Source: an uncultured Bacteroidales bacterium (lineage in GTDB: Bacteria > Bacteroidota > Bacteroidia > Bacteroidales > UBA4417). From it: DNA of 5,553 nt. The notes under the pieces are model-generated. The model worked only from the letters and a program-made list of their open reading frames with translations. It did not search any database and was not told the origin of the DNA. The position numbers and the translations under genes are program-made. Below are positions 4,842 to 5,553 of the stretch, one piece after another (position 1 is the first letter of the stretch; every line of letters starts with the position of its first letter). The DNA lies in the NCBI GenBank assembly GCA_903917425.1, contig CAIXAQ010000540.1:1-5553 (forward strand), written 5' to 3'.

Positions 4842-5553
4842 ATGAAACGCAAATATAAAGTAACACTCTCCTTATTTTCAGGATTACTGTTAAGTGCCGG
4901 ATGGCCCGAGCGAGGCTTCCCGGTTCTTTTATTTTTTGGTTTTGTGCCCCTGCTTGTGGTAGAATACGAACAATGGAAAAATCGCGAAAACAACCATTCA
5001 TCCGGGTTTTTAGGGTATGTGGCATTGACTGTTTCGGTGTGGGTTTTACTCACCACCTGGTGGGTTTATATTTCAACACCAATCGGCATTATAGCAACTA
5101 TATTGGTAAATACTTCCCTGGTAGGGGGCGCCTTATACCTGTTTCATATCACACACCGCAAGCTATCGGGTGCCATAGCATCGTACACGGCATTAACCGG
5201 CTATATGCTCACTGCCGAATACATTCACCTCCGCTGGGATTTAAATTTCCCGTGGCTTAACCTGGGAAATGGTTTTGCAAACTATCCCAAATGGATACAG
5301 TGGTATGAATACACGGGCATTTTCGGAGGTTCTCTCTGGATTTTGCTGATCAACATTCTGCTTTTCTTTTTTGTGCGCGACCGGGTCATACTAAAGCAAT
5401 TCAACCGTAAAATTGGCTTCCGGTTGGCCGCAACCTTACTTCTTATTGTAATACCAATTTCGATTTCTGTTTTAATTTATAACCGTTACACCGAAAAGAT
5501 AAATCCAATTGATGTGGTTGTAGTGCAGCCGAATATCGATCCGTACAACGAGA
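4842..5553 (+). CDS. lnt: Apolipoprotein N-acyltransferase, N-terminal part
   Basis: The first 237 codons are present; the gene runs off the right edge. Lnt is an inner-membrane enzyme that adds the third acyl chain to the N-terminal cysteine of lipoproteins, the last step of their maturation. Hydrophobic segments at about 7-20, 24-41, 56-77, 80-104, 108-126, 158-178 and 195-213 form the family's membrane domain. GWPERGFPVLLFFGFVPLL (20-38), TTWW (71-74) and FPWLNLGNGFANYP (136-149) are typical of Lnt. The extracytoplasmic nitrilase-like domain begins at VVVVQPNIDPYNE (225-237). Its catalytic Glu, Lys and Cys lie beyond the window, so an intact active site cannot be confirmed. The start is the first ATG, 19 bases after a -7 promoter match, with a basic KRKYK N-terminus before the first helix. 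Transcription is separate from the carboxyltransferase, which has its own terminator. The M49 lipoprotein in this window is a possible client. Confidence 0.92.
   Translation, partial: MKRKYKVTLSLFSGLLLSAGWPERGFPVLLFFGFVPLLVVEYEQWKNRENNHSSGFLGYVALTVSVWVLLTTWWVYISTPIGIIATILVNTSLVGGALYLFHITHRKLSGAIASYTALTGYMLTAEYIHLRWDLNFPWLNLGNGFANYPKWIQWYEYTGIFGGSLWILLINILLFFFVRDRVILKQFNRKIGFRLAATLLLIVIPISISVLIYNRYTEKINPIDVVVVQPNIDPYNE

Overview
The window looks like a chromosomal fragment from a member of the Bacteroidota, probably Bacteroidales or Marinilabiliales-like. The evidence is an exported S46-family dipeptidyl-peptidase, an M49-family lipoprotein peptidase and a Bacteroidota-type apolipoprotein N-acyltransferase. 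Promoter-like sites match the Bacteroidota sigma-factor consensus TTTG / TAnnTTTG, and leaders are A-rich without Shine-Dalgarno sequences. Species cannot be read from the window.

Layout. Two genes on the minus strand fill the left half. At the left edge is the N-terminal third or so of an S46 serine dipeptidyl-peptidase (1-574, runs off the window), with its own promoter. Then comes a 423-base non-coding gap holding a pair of REP-like palindromes, an intrinsic terminator for the next gene, and a GC-rich 15-bp minisatellite just behind that gene's stop codon. Next is a complete 553-residue M49 (dipeptidyl-peptidase III-like) lipoprotein (998-2659). A 267-base divergent intergenic region follows, with a strong plus-strand promoter match and a near-perfect palindrome at its predicted start site. 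On the plus strand lie a 575-residue carboxyltransferase subunit of the oxaloacetate decarboxylase / pyruvate carboxylase class without a biotin domain (2927-4654), a terminator, a second promoter region with a direct repeat, and the N-terminal 237 residues of apolipoprotein N-acyltransferase (4842 to the window edge).

How the genes fit together. The two minus-strand genes are both exported peptidases from families that remove dipeptides from peptide N-termini, which suits an organism living on proteins and peptides. They are separately transcribed but share an identical 10-base leader element at identical spacing from the start codon. The carboxyltransferase would act in C3/C4 acid metabolism (pyruvate-oxaloacetate or a related transcarboxylation), which links to amino-acid fermentation only by inference. 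Its biotin carrier and other partner subunits are not in the window. Lnt is a housekeeping membrane enzyme of lipoprotein maturation, and the M49 lipoprotein would be among its possible clients.

I see no complete novel multi-gene system. The points most worth a second look are the pentapeptide zinc motif of the M49 protein, the non-biotinylated carboxyltransferase with an altered TSxP motif, the palindrome at its promoter, the REP-like pair, and the minisatellite in the 3' untranslated region of the M49 gene.
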